A stretch of DNA of 64,000 nucleotides. Origin: Bradyrhizobium sp. NP1. GTDB taxonomy: Bacteria > Pseudomonadota > Alphaproteobacteria > Rhizobiales > Xanthobacteraceae. A program made the translations under genes and the position numbers. Shown piece after piece: positions 42,782 through 51,955 of this stretch (within the stretch, counting starts at the first letter, position 1; the number at the start of each line of letters is the position of its first letter). Under the pieces are notes generated by a model, which saw only the letters and a list, made by a program, of their open reading frames with translations, was not told the origin of the DNA and did no database searches. The DNA lies in assembly GCF_030378205.1 (NCBI RefSeq), contig NZ_CP127385.1, forward strand, positions 6,116,001 through 6,180,000. The letters run 5' to 3'.

Positions 42782-44491
42782 TCACAACCCGCGGATCAGG
42801 CCGGCATCGATCAGGAGGCGGTTGAAGCGGCGCGCCTCGGCGCCGTCGCCGCAGGCGTAGAAGACGCCCTTGCAACGGAGCATGATCTGCTTCTGCTCGG
42901 CAAACGACGGATCGAGCGGGATGCCGGCAGCCTCCTGGACCACCAGCGGCAGATAGGCACCATCGATCGTGTCCATCATCGCCGGGCTCTTCACCGGCTC
43001 GAAATTGATGGCGTCGATGGCGTAATAGGTCGCGTAGTAGCGCGGGTCGTAAGTCTCGAGCTTTTTGCCAATGCCGGCCTCGTCGAGGCCGGGATCGAGC
43101 AGATGCGGCGAAAACTCCGGCTGATGGTCGCCATAGCGCACGATCAGGAAGGGCTGGCCGGGAAACCGCTTCTTCAGCCCCGCCAGGAACGCCTTGTAGT
43201 CCTCGGCGCTGATCGCCTGCCGCCGCAGATATTCGTCGACCACCCGCCTGTTGCCGGTCGGCCGCCACGACGGCAGCAGGTCTGGCCGGAACCGCGTCTC
43301 CCAGGGGAAATGATTGGCCGCGAGATAGACGAAGGTGAACAAGGGCGAGGCCGGCGAATGGTCCGCCATCAGCTTCAGCGCCTTGTCGTAGAAGAAGCTG
43401 TCGGGCTCGACGTCGCGCGCACCGAGATCATGCGCGTCGTAAAAGTGCTCGATCCCGGTCGTGGTCTGGAAGCTGCGCGCGCTCATGAAGCCGCCGAACG
43501 CGGGATAGAGCGAGACGGTCTGATAGCCGCAGCGGCGCAGCGACAGCGGCAGGCCGCGCTCGACCCGGTTCGATGCGATGCGGGTGACGAAATAGGCGAA
43601 GCGGCCGAACGAGCGCGAGGACAGCCCGGCGAGCACGTTGTATTCGGTGAACCAGCTCGGACCGCCATTGCTCTCGGCGAGGAAGGTGCGCTCCTTGCCG
43701 TCAAACGACTTGAAGTGGCTGCCGTAACCCGCGGGCACCCTGACGCCTTCGGCGGCGCGGATGTCGAAGCTCGACTCGTCATGGATCATGATGATGTTCG
43801 GCCGGCGGCCGGCCGGATGGCAGGAATCGAGCAGCGGCACGTTGAGCCGCTCCTTCACCACCGCATCCGATTCCATGAAGCCGTAATGCACGAAATCGTA
43901 CGCCGCGGTCACGCCGGAGCGCGCGAATTTCGACAGGTAGCCGTCGTCGTAATAGCCGCGCCAGTCCTCGTCCGGCCAGGCCAGCGCATGGCCGGCGAGC
44001 GCCGCGAGGCACGCAAGGCCGAACGCCGCGGCCGGCAGGCGGCGGATGCGGAACGGATCGAGCCACCACAGCGCATACATCAGGGGGATGGTGACGAGGC
44101 CGGCCGCGATCACCGACCAGCGCAGGTCGGGAAAGATGGTGAACAGGAAGGAAGCCGTGTCGCGGTCGATCACCATCAGGTCGACGAAGTTCGCGGTCAT
44201 CTGCACGACGTCGTGCTTGAGCCGCGACAGCAGCACCAGCACCACGACGAGCGTGAGCGACAGGGCGCCCGACAGCGCCGGCCGCCGCAACAGCGTGATC
44301 CAGAACGCGTTCAGGATTGCCCAGGACAAGAGGAAGCAGGTGCGCGAGCCGAAATCGGTCTCGGTCCACATCATCAGGACCGCCGCCGCCAGATGCGGCA
44401 GCGCCACCGCCGACAACCTGGCGAGCCCGATCGAGCCGGCGCGGGCGAGGACCGCGGTCGCCGAAAAGTTCGGATTTGGCGCGGGCGCCAT
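42782..44491 (-). CDS. Membrane-anchored sulfatase-fold phosphotransferase-like protein
   Basis: A 569-residue protein. The N-terminal third has about five hydrophobic segments (for example LARLSAVALPHLAAAVLMMW, LSLTLVVVLVLLSRL, WSVIAAGLVTIPLMYALWWL). The periplasmic C-terminal two thirds have the alkaline-phosphatase/sulfatase fold: PNIIMIHDESSFD with the nucleophile region, GGPSWFTEYNVLAGLSSRSFGRF, YLAANHFPWE and RYGDHQPEFSPHLLD with metal ligands. This layout is that of lipoteichoic-acid-synthase-like and phosphoethanolamine-transferase-like enzymes, which modify lipids or glycans with phospho groups. The actual donor and acceptor are unknown. The ATG at 44491 was preferred to an upstream extension to 44608 that has no similarity. 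Confidence 0.82.
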   Translation of the reverse strand: MAPAPNPNFSATAVLARAGSIGLARLSAVALPHLAAAVLMMWTETDFGSRTCFLLSWAILNAFWITLLRRPALSGALSLTLVVVLVLLSRLKHDVVQMTANFVDLMVIDRDTASFLFTIFPDLRWSVIAAGLVTIPLMYALWWLDPFRIRRLPAAAFGLACLAALAGHALAWPDEDWRGYYDDGYLSKFARSGVTAAYDFVHYGFMESDAVVKERLNVPLLDSCHPAGRRPNIIMIHDESSFDIRAAEGVRVPAGYGSHFKSFDGKERTFLAESNGGPSWFTEYNVLAGLSSRSFGRFAYFVTRIASNRVERGLPLSLRRCGYQTVSLYPAFGGFMSARSFQTTTGIEHFYDAHDLGARDVEPDSFFYDKALKLMADHSPASPLFTFVYLAANHFPWETRFRPDLLPSWRPTGNRRVVDEYLRRQAISAEDYKAFLAGLKKRFPGQPFLIVRYGDHQPEFSPHLLDPGLDEAGIGKKLETYDPRYYATYYAIDAINFEPVKSPAMMDTIDGAYLPLVVQEAAGIPLDPSFAEQKQIMLRCKGVFYACGDGAEARRFNRLLIDAGLIRGL

Positions 44492-44681
44492 GGACCTGAA
44501 CGCAACACTGCCCGGCGCGGTGATAAAGTCTTTCCCTGGCGGCTGCCGGGAGACGCACGCCGCAGCCGGCGGATGCCGCGTGTCATAAAACTGTAATTGA
44601 AGCGTCATGAACCCGCAATGAATTGCCGGCCCGGCGACGCTTTTCGGCTGCGACCTTTTCGGCTCGCGAGCGACCGCCCGG

Positions 44682-45344
44682 TCAGGCCGGCCGGCGTATG
44701 CCGGCGATGAAGAGGTCGATCACCGCCTCGGCGGTCCGCTCGACCTCGCTGTCCGCGACGCCCCAGCGCGGGAAATGGCCGTCGATCTTCATTCTGGCAA
44801 AGCCGTAGACCAGCGCGCGGGCGGCGATCAGGAGCGGCTTCAGCTCGCCGGTGCGCAAGCTGCCGGCCGCCAAAGCCTGCGCCAGCGTCGCCTCGACCGT
44901 GGCGATCAGATCGGCATTGTCGCGCGACAGCGCCGCGGCGGCATCATGGTTAAAATGGCGGCCGCTGGAGATGATCTCGAAATGCGCCGGGTTGCGCATG
45001 GCCCAGCGCAAGTAGGCCAGGCCAAAGCTGCGGAAACGGCGCAGCGGATCGTCGGTTGCGGCCTCGCCGAGCGCGCGATCGATCTCGGCCCGGAACCGCC
45101 GCTGCGCCTCTTCCGCGACCGCCGTCATCAGCGCCTCGCGGCTGGCGAAATGCCGGAACGGCGCGCCCGGCGAGACGCCGGCGCGGCGCGCGGCCTCGCG
45201 CACGCTGACCTTTTCCGGCCCGCCCTCCTCCGCCAATCGCAGCGCGGCGTCGATCAGCGCGTGCCGGAGGTCGCCATGGTGATAGGGCTTCGGCTGGGCC
45301 TTGGGGCGCGCGGCGCGCGGTTTGGGGCGTGTCGATGCGGGCAT
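44682..45344 (-). CDS. TetR-family transcriptional regulator
   Basis: A 220-residue regulator with the helix-turn-helix VSVREAARRAGVSPGAPFRHFASREALMTAVAEEA near residue 47, preceded by an Ala/Lys/Pro-rich tail (RPKPRAARPKAQPKPYHHGD), and a TetR C-terminal ligand-binding domain (AYLRWAMRNPAHFEIISSGRHFN). It is divergent from the haem-type membrane protein gene. The intergenic region of 107 bp has two copies of TGTAA-N7-TTACA, which are the probable operators for both genes. The ligand is unknown. Confidence 0.9.
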   Translation of the reverse strand: MPASTRPKPRAARPKAQPKPYHHGDLRHALIDAALRLAEEGGPEKVSVREAARRAGVSPGAPFRHFASREALMTAVAEEAQRRFRAEIDRALGEAATDDPLRRFRSFGLAYLRWAMRNPAHFEIISSGRHFNHDAAAALSRDNADLIATVEATLAQALAAGSLRTGELKPLLIAARALVYGFARMKIDGHFPRWGVADSEVERTAEAVIDLFIAGIRRPA

Positions 45345-45374
45345 GGAGGCGGTCTAGCATCACCGCCTCGTGAA

Positions 45375-45391
45375 TGTAAGCGCCGATTACA
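45375..45391. promoter_or_regulatory. Candidate TetR operator 1, TGTAA-N7-TTACA
   Basis: TGTAA-GCGCCGA-TTACA lies between the divergent tetR and membrane-protein genes, 30 bp from the tetR start. A second copy of the same form begins 43 bp away, about four helical turns. Confidence 0.65.
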
Positions 45392-45415
45392 CGGATTGAC
45401 CGGCGCGCCGCGACA

Positions 45416-45436
45416 GATGTAACTGATGATTACATC
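45416..45436. promoter_or_regulatory. Candidate TetR operator 2, GATGTAA-N7-TTACATC
   Basis: Seven-bp perfect arms GATGTAA and TTACATC around CTGATGA, 15 bp before the start of the membrane-protein gene. Its core TGTAA-N7-TTACA is the same as in operator 1. Confidence 0.7.
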
Positions 45437-45451
45437 ACACGGAGGCGCAGC

Positions 45452-46075
45452 ATGGCGATGCATCGGCAGAACTGGTTCGAGGGCTGGCGGCTGTTCGGCG
45501 TGCTGACGCTGATCCTGATGCTGCTGTGCGTCTGGATCGCCGGCATGCGCGGCTTCGAGGCCGAAGGGATACGGATGGTGATCCGCTTCACCGCGCGGAC
45601 CTCGCTCGTGCTGTTCTGCCTTGCGTTTGCCGCCGCGGCGCTGGCGCGGCTCTGGCCCAATGGCTGGACCCGGTGGCTGCGCCGCAACCGGCGCTATCTG
45701 GGCGTGACGTTCGCCGCTTCCCACGGGCTGCACGCGATCGCCATCGTCGTGTTCGCGCGGCTCGATCCGGCCGGCTTTGCCGCCGCGACCAACCTCGCCT
45801 CCTACGTCTTCGGCGGGATCGGCTATGCCTTCATCGTCGCGATGGCCGCGACTTCGTTCGACCGCACCGCGGCGGCGATCGGACCGCGCGCCTTCCGCAC
45901 GCTGCACCTGGTCGGCGGCTACTATCTGCTCGCGCAGTTCACGGTCTCGTTCGGCAAGCGGATCCCGGAGATGCCGCTCTATGGCCTGTTCCTGATCCTG
46001 CCGCTCGCCGTGCTGGCGCTGCGCATGATCGCGATGGCGGCCGGACCGAAGCCGCGGGCGGTCGGTGCGGGATAG
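45452..46075 (+). CDS. Six-helix membrane protein of ferric-reductase-like type
   Basis: A 207-residue protein with about six hydrophobic segments: LFGVLTLILMLLCVWIAGM, TSLVLFCLAFAAAALARLW, YLGVTFAASHGLHAIAIVVFARL, NLASYVFGGIGYAFIVAMAATSF, AFRTLHLVGGYYLLAQFTVSF and LYGLFLILPLAVLALRMIAM. His residues in SHGLHAIAI and LHLVGGYYLL fall where the ferric reductase/MsrQ-type family binds haem. A role in transmembrane electron transfer is a guess from this. GGAGG lies 8 nt upstream of the ATG, and it is probably repressed by the divergent TetR protein. Confidence 0.75.
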   Translation: MAMHRQNWFEGWRLFGVLTLILMLLCVWIAGMRGFEAEGIRMVIRFTARTSLVLFCLAFAAAALARLWPNGWTRWLRRNRRYLGVTFAASHGLHAIAIVVFARLDPAGFAAATNLASYVFGGIGYAFIVAMAATSFDRTAAAIGPRAFRTLHLVGGYYLLAQFTVSFGKRIPEMPLYGLFLILPLAVLALRMIAMAAGPKPRAVGAG

Positions 46076-46092
46076 CGCAGGGCGCGGTTGAT

Positions 46093-46338
46093 CTAGTCCC
46101 CGATCACCAGGTGAAACGTCCGCCCCAGCCGGCGGTGCAAGGTGATGACCGCGCGGTCGACGTCGCTGATCAGGCTGTCGCCGAGGACGACGGACGGGAT
46201 TTCCCAGTTGCGACCGCCCCGCCCGCCCGGCAGCGCCTGCACGGCGGGAACCCGTGCGGTCTCGCAACCCGGCTCGCGGCGCAGCGCCTCGTCGGCGAGC
46301 GCGGCGAGTTCGGCCGAGGTCTTGCCAATGCTCGCCAT
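46093..46338 (-). CDS. Small protein of unknown function
   Basis: An 81-residue protein (MASIGKTSAELAALADEALRREPGCETARVPAVQALPGG...) with a start 2 bp past the stop of the SDR gene, so it is probably co-transcribed. The C-terminal part, VVLGDSLISDVDRAVITLHRRLGRTFHLVIGD, is amphipathic. No recognised family; I recall similar small proteins in Bradyrhizobium without function. Confidence 0.65.
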   Translation of the reverse strand: MASIGKTSAELAALADEALRREPGCETARVPAVQALPGGRGGRNWEIPSVVLGDSLISDVDRAVITLHRRLGRTFHLVIGD

Positions 46339-46340
46339 TC

Positions 46341-47201
46341 TTACCCCTTCGCTGGCGGCATCAGGCCGAGGCGTTTGGCGATGATCTTGTCGACCATGCG
46401 CTTGGGCAGCCATTGCGTCACCAAATGCCGCATCGGGTCGGGCGCGATCTGGTAGCGTACCTTCGGGCGCGACAAGGTCAGCGCGTCCAGCACGCGCTCG
46501 GCGATCCGCTCCGGCGGCAGGCCAATCGAATCGAGATGCCGCATGTAAGCGCCGACCTTCTGCAGGGCTGGCAGATAAGGCGAGTTCTGGTAGCGCGCGG
46601 TGTCGACCGCCTCCTGGCCCTTGCTCCAGATCGGCGTCTTCACCGGGCCGGGCGCCACGATGATCACGTCGATGCCGAACAGCATCAGCTCGCGGCGCAG
46701 GCTTTCGGACAGGCCCTCGATCGCGTGCTTGGAGGCGGCATAGGCCGGCGTCAGCGGATTGCCGTTCTTGCCGGCGACCGATGAGATCATCACGATCCGG
46801 CCCTTGGGTCCGGTCAGCGACGGATCGGCGCCGAGCAGCGGCGTGAAAGCCTGGGTCGCGATGATGGGGCCGATCACGTTGACCTCCATCTGGCGGCGGA
46901 ATTCGTCGACGGCGAGCTCCAGCACGGGGCCGGCGACCGCGATCCCGGCATTGTTGACGAGACCGGCAAGCGTCTCGCCATTGAGCGCGGCGCGGACCTC
47001 GCGCGCGGCGGCCAGCACCGCCGCTTCATCGGTGACGTCGAACAGCAGCGCGGTGAAATTGGCGCCGAACTCGCCTTTCAGCCGCTCGGCGTCGGCCGGC
47101 TTGCGGACGCTGCCGAACACGCGAAAGCCCCGCTGCAACAGCAATTTTGCGGTAGCCCAGCCAATGCCGGTCGAAGCACCTGTGACGACGACGGATTTCA
47201 T
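46341..47201 (-). CDS. Short-chain dehydrogenase/reductase
   Basis: A 286-residue classical SDR: TGASTGIGWATAKLLLQRG near residue 7, NNAGIAVAGPV near 87 and the catalytic ISSVAGKNGNPLTPAYAASKHAIEGL (Ser, Tyr-x-x-x-Lys). The substrate is not deducible; the pattern is that of steroid/retinol-type SDRs of bacteria. GGAAGGG precedes the ATG at 47201; the longer frame to 47288 has no similarity. The small gene at 46338 follows directly. Confidence 0.9.
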   Translation of the reverse strand: MKSVVVTGASTGIGWATAKLLLQRGFRVFGSVRKPADAERLKGEFGANFTALLFDVTDEAAVLAAAREVRAALNGETLAGLVNNAGIAVAGPVLELAVDEFRRQMEVNVIGPIIATQAFTPLLGADPSLTGPKGRIVMISSVAGKNGNPLTPAYAASKHAIEGLSESLRRELMLFGIDVIIVAPGPVKTPIWSKGQEAVDTARYQNSPYLPALQKVGAYMRHLDSIGLPPERIAERVLDALTLSRPKVRYQIAPDPMRHLVTQWLPKRMVDKIIAKRLGLMPPAKG

Positions 47202-47691
47202 GGTGAACCCTTCCCGTTCCGCGTTGCCCGATGATGCAATGAGAGCCGGCAGAGGCGCAATCGCGCCGCGTCGCGTTCCGCCATTCAAGAATCTGGATGA
47301 GATGTCAGTTCTTCATGCGCAGGGCTGACCGCGACCCAACCAAGGAGTGTCGAACTGGCGCAGAAGATGGATGAGAGATTCGCGCTTCGAATCTGAAGTC
47401 GCTGGGCTTTTGGCGAACGCAGACTGCGCGCGAAGAGCTTCACACCAAGAATGTGGTTGAAACCTCAGTTCTTCGCCCCTGCGCCGCCCGCGCGCCGCGA
47501 TCGGGACGGCGACCACGCTTAAGAAGCTGCATCAAGCTCTCACGACAGAGTGACCGCCGCGGTCAGCGGACCATGACGGCGAAGGCTTAATTTTTGGTGT
47601 GCGCACGCGACATTCACGCCCTGCGTGCATCCGGTGACCGCTTCGCCCGCGACCATCCCCTCTTCTCGCTCGTCGCGCTTTTCCACTTGAC
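47202..47691. other. Intergenic region with a 38-bp imperfect direct repeat
   Basis: No gene is supported in about 490 bp. CAAGAATCTGGATGAGATGTC plus AGTTCTTCATGCGCAGG at 47286-47324 recurs at 47446-47483 as CAAGAATGTGGTTGAAACCTC plus AGTTCTTCGCCCCTGCG, 160 bp apart; each copy can fold by pairing CAAGAA with TTCTT. It may be a small decayed element. Confidence 0.45.
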
Positions 47692-47725
47692 CATAACATA
47701 TTGCTTATATAACTTACTTGTTATG
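47692..47725. promoter_or_regulatory. Candidate ArsR-family operator overlapping the arsR-like start codon
   Basis: CATAACA and TGTTATG form a 7-bp inverted repeat around 20 bp of A/T-rich sequence (TATTGCTTATATAACTTACT). The right arm contains the ATG of the ArsR-like gene, and the left arm and AT-rich centre overlap any promoter, which suits autorepression. Confidence 0.5.
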
Positions 47726-48076
47726 ATTGAGAGCAGGCGATCGATCGATCTGGACGCGGCGTTCCTGGCGCTGGCCGATCCCACGCGACGGGCGATCCTG
47801 GCGCGGCTCGCCAAGGGCGAGGCCACGGTGATGCAGCTCGCAAAACCGTTCGACATGAGCCAGCCCGCGATCTCCCGGCATCTCAAGGTGCTGGAGGGCG
47901 CGGGCCTGATCACGCGGCGCGCCGAGGGCACGCGCCGCCACTGCGCTTTGTCGCAGGCCGGCCTCGACAATATCGACCAGTGGCTGGTGATGCTGCGCAA
48001 GGCGCTGGCGCGAAACTACGAGCGGCTCGACGAGCTGTTGGACGCGATGGCGGCAGAGAAGGAGAGAAAGTCGTGA
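47723..48076 (+). CDS. ArsR-family transcriptional regulator
   Basis: A 117-residue winged-helix protein: FLALADPTRRAILARLAKGEATVMQLAKPFDMSQPAISRHLKVLEGAGLITRR. No Cys metal site is present, so it belongs to the subgroup paired with AHSA1/SRPBCC proteins rather than metal sensors. It overlaps the next gene by GTGA, so both are made together. It probably controls its own promoter through the palindrome around the start codon. Confidence 0.92.
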   Translation: MIESRRSIDLDAAFLALADPTRRAILARLAKGEATVMQLAKPFDMSQPAISRHLKVLEGAGLITRRAEGTRRHCALSQAGLDNIDQWLVMLRKALARNYERLDELLDAMAAEKERKS

Positions 48077-48537
48077 GTAAGTTGACGATCAAGACCGAAG
48101 GCGATCGTTTCGTGGTGGTGACCCGGCGCTTCGCGGCGCCGCCGGAAACGGTGTACCGCGCCCATACCGAGCCCGCGCTGCTGCAGAAATGGCTGCTGGG
48201 GCCGGAAGGATGGACCATGCCGGTCTGCATCAGCGAATTGAGGCCCGGCGGCAAGATCCGCTTCGAATGGAAGGGACCGGACGGCAGCGGCTTTCATCTC
48301 ACCGGCGAATATGTCGCCCTCGAACCCTTCAGCCGCATCGTCCATGTCGAGCGCATGCACATGCCCGACCCGACGCCCGACAACCATGTCGAGACGCGGT
48401 TCGACAAGGACGGCGCGGGCACGCTGCTGACCCTGCGGATGACGCTGCCCGATGCCGAGACCCGCGCCCGGATGCTGGAGACCGGCATGGAGCACGGCAT
48501 GGAGGCGAGCTACGCGCGGCTGGAGAAGCTGGTCTAG
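48073..48537 (+). CDS. AHSA1/SRPBCC-domain protein
   Basis: A 154-residue protein of the activator-of-Hsp90-homologue-1-like family: FAAPPETVYRAHTEPALLQKWLLGPEGWTMPVCISELRPGGKIRFEW and ETRFDKDGAGTLLTLRMTLPDAETRARMLETGMEHGMEASYARLEKL. The GTG start at 48073 overlaps the arsR stop. Pairs of ArsR regulator and AHSA1 protein are common in proteobacteria, with the AHSA1 domain likely binding a hydrophobic ligand. Specific role unknown. Confidence 0.9.
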   Translation: MSKLTIKTEGDRFVVVTRRFAAPPETVYRAHTEPALLQKWLLGPEGWTMPVCISELRPGGKIRFEWKGPDGSGFHLTGEYVALEPFSRIVHVERMHMPDPTPDNHVETRFDKDGAGTLLTLRMTLPDAETRARMLETGMEHGMEASYARLEKLV

Positions 48538-48550
48538 CAGCAAGACCATC

Positions 48551-48583
48551 CTCGCGCGCGATCGGTCCGCCCTCGCGCGCGAG
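48551..48583 (+). terminator. Strong GC hairpin after the ArsR-AHSA1 pair
   Basis: CTCGCGCGCG and CGCGCGCGAG form a perfect 10-bp stem with a 13-nt loop, 14 bp after the AHSA1 stop. There is no T tract, so it may stabilise the mRNA 3' end rather than terminate transcription. Between it and the DUF2336 gene at 48871 lie about 290 bp without a gene. Confidence 0.4.
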
Positions 48584-48870
48584 CGCCGCTTCGATCCGAC
48601 GATCGCACAGGCAATCCGGACTGCCGGGGTCGTCGCCCCGCCGCCAATAGTCCGATACCGTTCGATAGTCGTCCTGAAGAAATCCTTAAGCGACGCCCCC
48701 TCGCAGCGGCAAGGAAACCGCGAATTCGCAGGGAAAGCGCGCTGCGCCGGCCATGGCGCGAGGCAAACCGTTAAGGATGCGGCGCGGCTGCGCTGCCGCT
48801 TAACACTGGCGTAAGGCTGAAAGTGCGATGCTTTGCGCTTCCGTCATGCAACAACAACAGGCTGCCCAGG

Positions 48871-49956
48871 ATGGCGCAACAGCCGGCTCAATCGATCATC
48901 GCCGAACTCGAGGAAGCAGTCAGCGAAGGCACGCCGGCAAAGCGGGTCGAGACGCTGCGGCGGGTGACCGACCTCTTCCTCAACGACGCAGAACGCCTCA
49001 GCGACGACCAGGTCCAGGTCTTCGACGTCGTGCTGTGCCTCCTGATCGCGCGCGTGGAGACGCGCGCCAAGGCCGAGCTCAGCAGGCGCCTTGCGCCGAC
49101 CGACTATGCCCCGTTCGAGGTGATCCAGCACCTTGCGAGCGATGACGAGATCGCGGTCGCCAACGAGGTGCTTGCGCATTCGAGCCTGGTCTCGACCGAT
49201 ACGCTCGTCAAGGTCGCCAGCACCAAGGGACAGGAGCATCTGCTGGCGATTTCCGGCCGGGCGGACCTGCCCGAGCAGGTCACCGACGTGATCATCGATC
49301 GCGGCGAGCGCCGCGTCATCCGCAAGCTCGCCGGTAACGCCAGCGCGCATTTCTCCGAGGCCGGCTATTCCGGCATCATCGCCCGCGCCGGCGACGACGA
49401 TGAATTGACCGAGACGCTCGGCCTGCGCATCGACCTGCCCGCCAAGTTCCTGCGCGAACTGCTGCGGCGCGCCAAGGATGCGGTCCGGGCCCGGCTGCTG
49501 GCGCTGGCGCCGCCCGCCGTCGAGGAAGAGATCAGGCGCGTGCTGGACGATATCGCGCGCGAGAAAGCCGCACCGGCGCGCAGCTTCGGCGTGGCCGAGC
49601 AGCTCGTCAGGCTGATGCAGAAGCTGAACGAGCTCGATGACGCCGCCGTCTACAAGTTTGCGGAAGAGCGAAAGTTCAACGAGGTCGCCGCGGCGCTGGC
49701 GCTGATCAACGACGTGCCGACCGAGATGATGATGCGGCTGCTCGAGGGGATACGCTCCGACTTGCTGCTGATTCCGTGCCGCTCAGCCCGCCTCAACTGG
49801 CCCACCGTGGAGTCGATCCTGCGCCACCGGCCGATGCCGGTGCCGATCGACGAAGCGACGCTCGACGTGGCGCAGCGGGACTACCGCAAGCTGTCGATCG
49901 AGACCGCCCAGCGCACGGTGCGCTTCTGGCGGCTGCACGACCGGATCGAGAAATAA
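48871..49956 (+). CDS. DUF2336 domain protein
   Basis: A 361-residue, nearly all-helical, Leu/Ala/Arg/Glu-rich cytoplasmic protein: LFLNDAERLSDDQVQVFDVVLCLLIARVETRAKAELSRRLAP at the N-terminus is the DUF2336 signature, followed by HEAT-like helix pairs. The family is widespread in alphaproteobacteria and has no assigned function. The ATG at 48871 was chosen because similarity begins right after it; the frame is open from 48823. It is followed by an R1 repeat. Confidence 0.85.
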   Translation: MAQQPAQSIIAELEEAVSEGTPAKRVETLRRVTDLFLNDAERLSDDQVQVFDVVLCLLIARVETRAKAELSRRLAPTDYAPFEVIQHLASDDEIAVANEVLAHSSLVSTDTLVKVASTKGQEHLLAISGRADLPEQVTDVIIDRGERRVIRKLAGNASAHFSEAGYSGIIARAGDDDELTETLGLRIDLPAKFLRELLRRAKDAVRARLLALAPPAVEEEIRRVLDDIAREKAAPARSFGVAEQLVRLMQKLNELDDAAVYKFAEERKFNEVAAALALINDVPTEMMMRLLEGIRSDLLLIPCRSARLNWPTVESILRHRPMPVPIDEATLDVAQRDYRKLSIETAQRTVRFWRLHDRIEK

Positions 49957-49992
49957 CGGACGCGCGACCAAGCGCGCAGAAATCAGAAAAGC

Positions 49993-50087
49993 AGGGTGAG
50001 CAAAGGCGCTGTTGCGCCGTGCCCTCCGTCAATCAAACGAGCCTAAGCCCGTAAGGTGGGCACGCTTTCGCTTTGCCCACCCTACGA
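49993..50087. repeat. Palindromic interspersed repeat, family R1, second copy
   Basis: AGGGTGAGCAAAGGCGCTGTTG plus CGCCGTGCCC, and inverted GGTGGGCACGCTTTCGCTTT plus GCCCACCCTACG, match the copy at 18776-18865. It lies between the DUF2336 gene and the ilvC 3' region. Confidence 0.75.
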
Positions 50088-50096
50088 AGGGGCGTC

Positions 50097-50136
50097 TCAA
50101 TTCTTCGACTTGTCGACGAGCACGCCCTTCTTGATC
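50097..50136 (-). pseudogene. Duplicated 3' end of ilvC
   Basis: About 40 bp (minus-strand translation KKGVLVDKSKN-stop) repeat the last codons of ilvC ([15 protein letters not shown]) with three base changes and a different stop codon, TGA instead of TAG. The two copies are separated by about 50 bp containing CGATCGCG-rich sequence. It is a remnant of a partial duplication, or of recombination with another ilvC allele. Confidence 0.7.
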
Positions 50137-50185
50137 ATCGCGATCGCGCCTCGCGCGATCGCGCAACGGAAACGTGGATCAAGCC

Positions 50186-51283
<1,098 letters not shown>

Positions 51284-51338
51284 CTAGATCATTTTCCACC
51301 TCGGGGGAAACCCTGTTCTCGCATGGTGCGACACGGCG

Positions 51339-51944
51339 TCATGCGTCCATGAAGACGGGATAGAGGGAGGCGAGCAGGAGCAGCGCCATGATGATGTTGA
51401 AGGCCCGCACCGCCCGCCGCGAGCGCAGGACCGGCCGCAGCGAGGTGCCGAACAGCGCCCAGGCGGTGCAGGACAGCGCGCCCAGGATCAGGCTGAGCGA
51501 CACCTGGATCGCGATGTTCCAGGGAAAGGACGCGATCGCGGCGTAGGCGGTGATGGTGCCGATCACCATCACCCAGCCCTTGGCGTTGATCCACTGGAAC
51601 ATCGCGGCGCCCCAGAACGACATCGGTCCGCGGCCGTCCGGATCTCCGTCGGGCGCGACCGGCTCGGCCATCGCGATCACGGCCGCGAGGTAGACCAGGT
51701 AAACCACCCCGCCATATTTGAGGATGGTCTGCAGCACCGGATAGGCGATGAAGATGGTGCCGAGCCCGAGGCCCACCGCGCCGACCATGAAGGCAAAGCC
51801 GAACGTGATGCCGGCGATATGCGGCAGCGTCGGGCGGAAGCCGTAGGTCAGGCCCGAGGACAACAGCATGATGTTGTTCGGGCCCGGCGTGAAGAACATC
51901 ACGGTGGCGAAGATCACAAAGGCAAGCAGCAGCGAGTGCGACAT
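51339..51944 (-). CDS. LysE-family translocator
   Basis: A 201-residue membrane protein with the RhtB/LysE pattern: FATVMFFTPGPNNIMLLSSGLTYGFRPTLPHIAGITFGFAFMV at the N-terminus and FQWINAKGWVMVIGTITAYA near 116, with about six hydrophobic segments. The family exports amino acids. Its position among branched-chain amino acid genes suggests export of one of their products, or of threonine/homoserine-like compounds. The start at 51944 gives the standard N-terminus (MSHSLLLAFV). Confidence 0.9.
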   Translation of the reverse strand: MSHSLLLAFVIFATVMFFTPGPNNIMLLSSGLTYGFRPTLPHIAGITFGFAFMVGAVGLGLGTIFIAYPVLQTILKYGGVVYLVYLAAVIAMAEPVAPDGDPDGRGPMSFWGAAMFQWINAKGWVMVIGTITAYAAIASFPWNIAIQVSLSLILGALSCTAWALFGTSLRPVLRSRRAVRAFNIIMALLLLASLYPVFMDA

Positions 51945-51955
51945 TGGCGTCCCTC

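Noticed and set aside
42770..44596. Long plus-strand frame of about 600 codons opposite the sulfatase-fold gene
   Set aside because: The minus-strand frame carries the membrane segments and metal-site motifs; this one is its shadow. The same holds for long plus-strand frames at 17511-18626, 19437-20480, 27767-29371, 52437-54305, 55238-57139, 57412-58360 and 59949-61652.
47313..47516. Minus-strand 67-codon frame between the SDR and ArsR genes
   Set aside because: No ribosome-binding site, no similarity, and it covers the decayed direct repeats.
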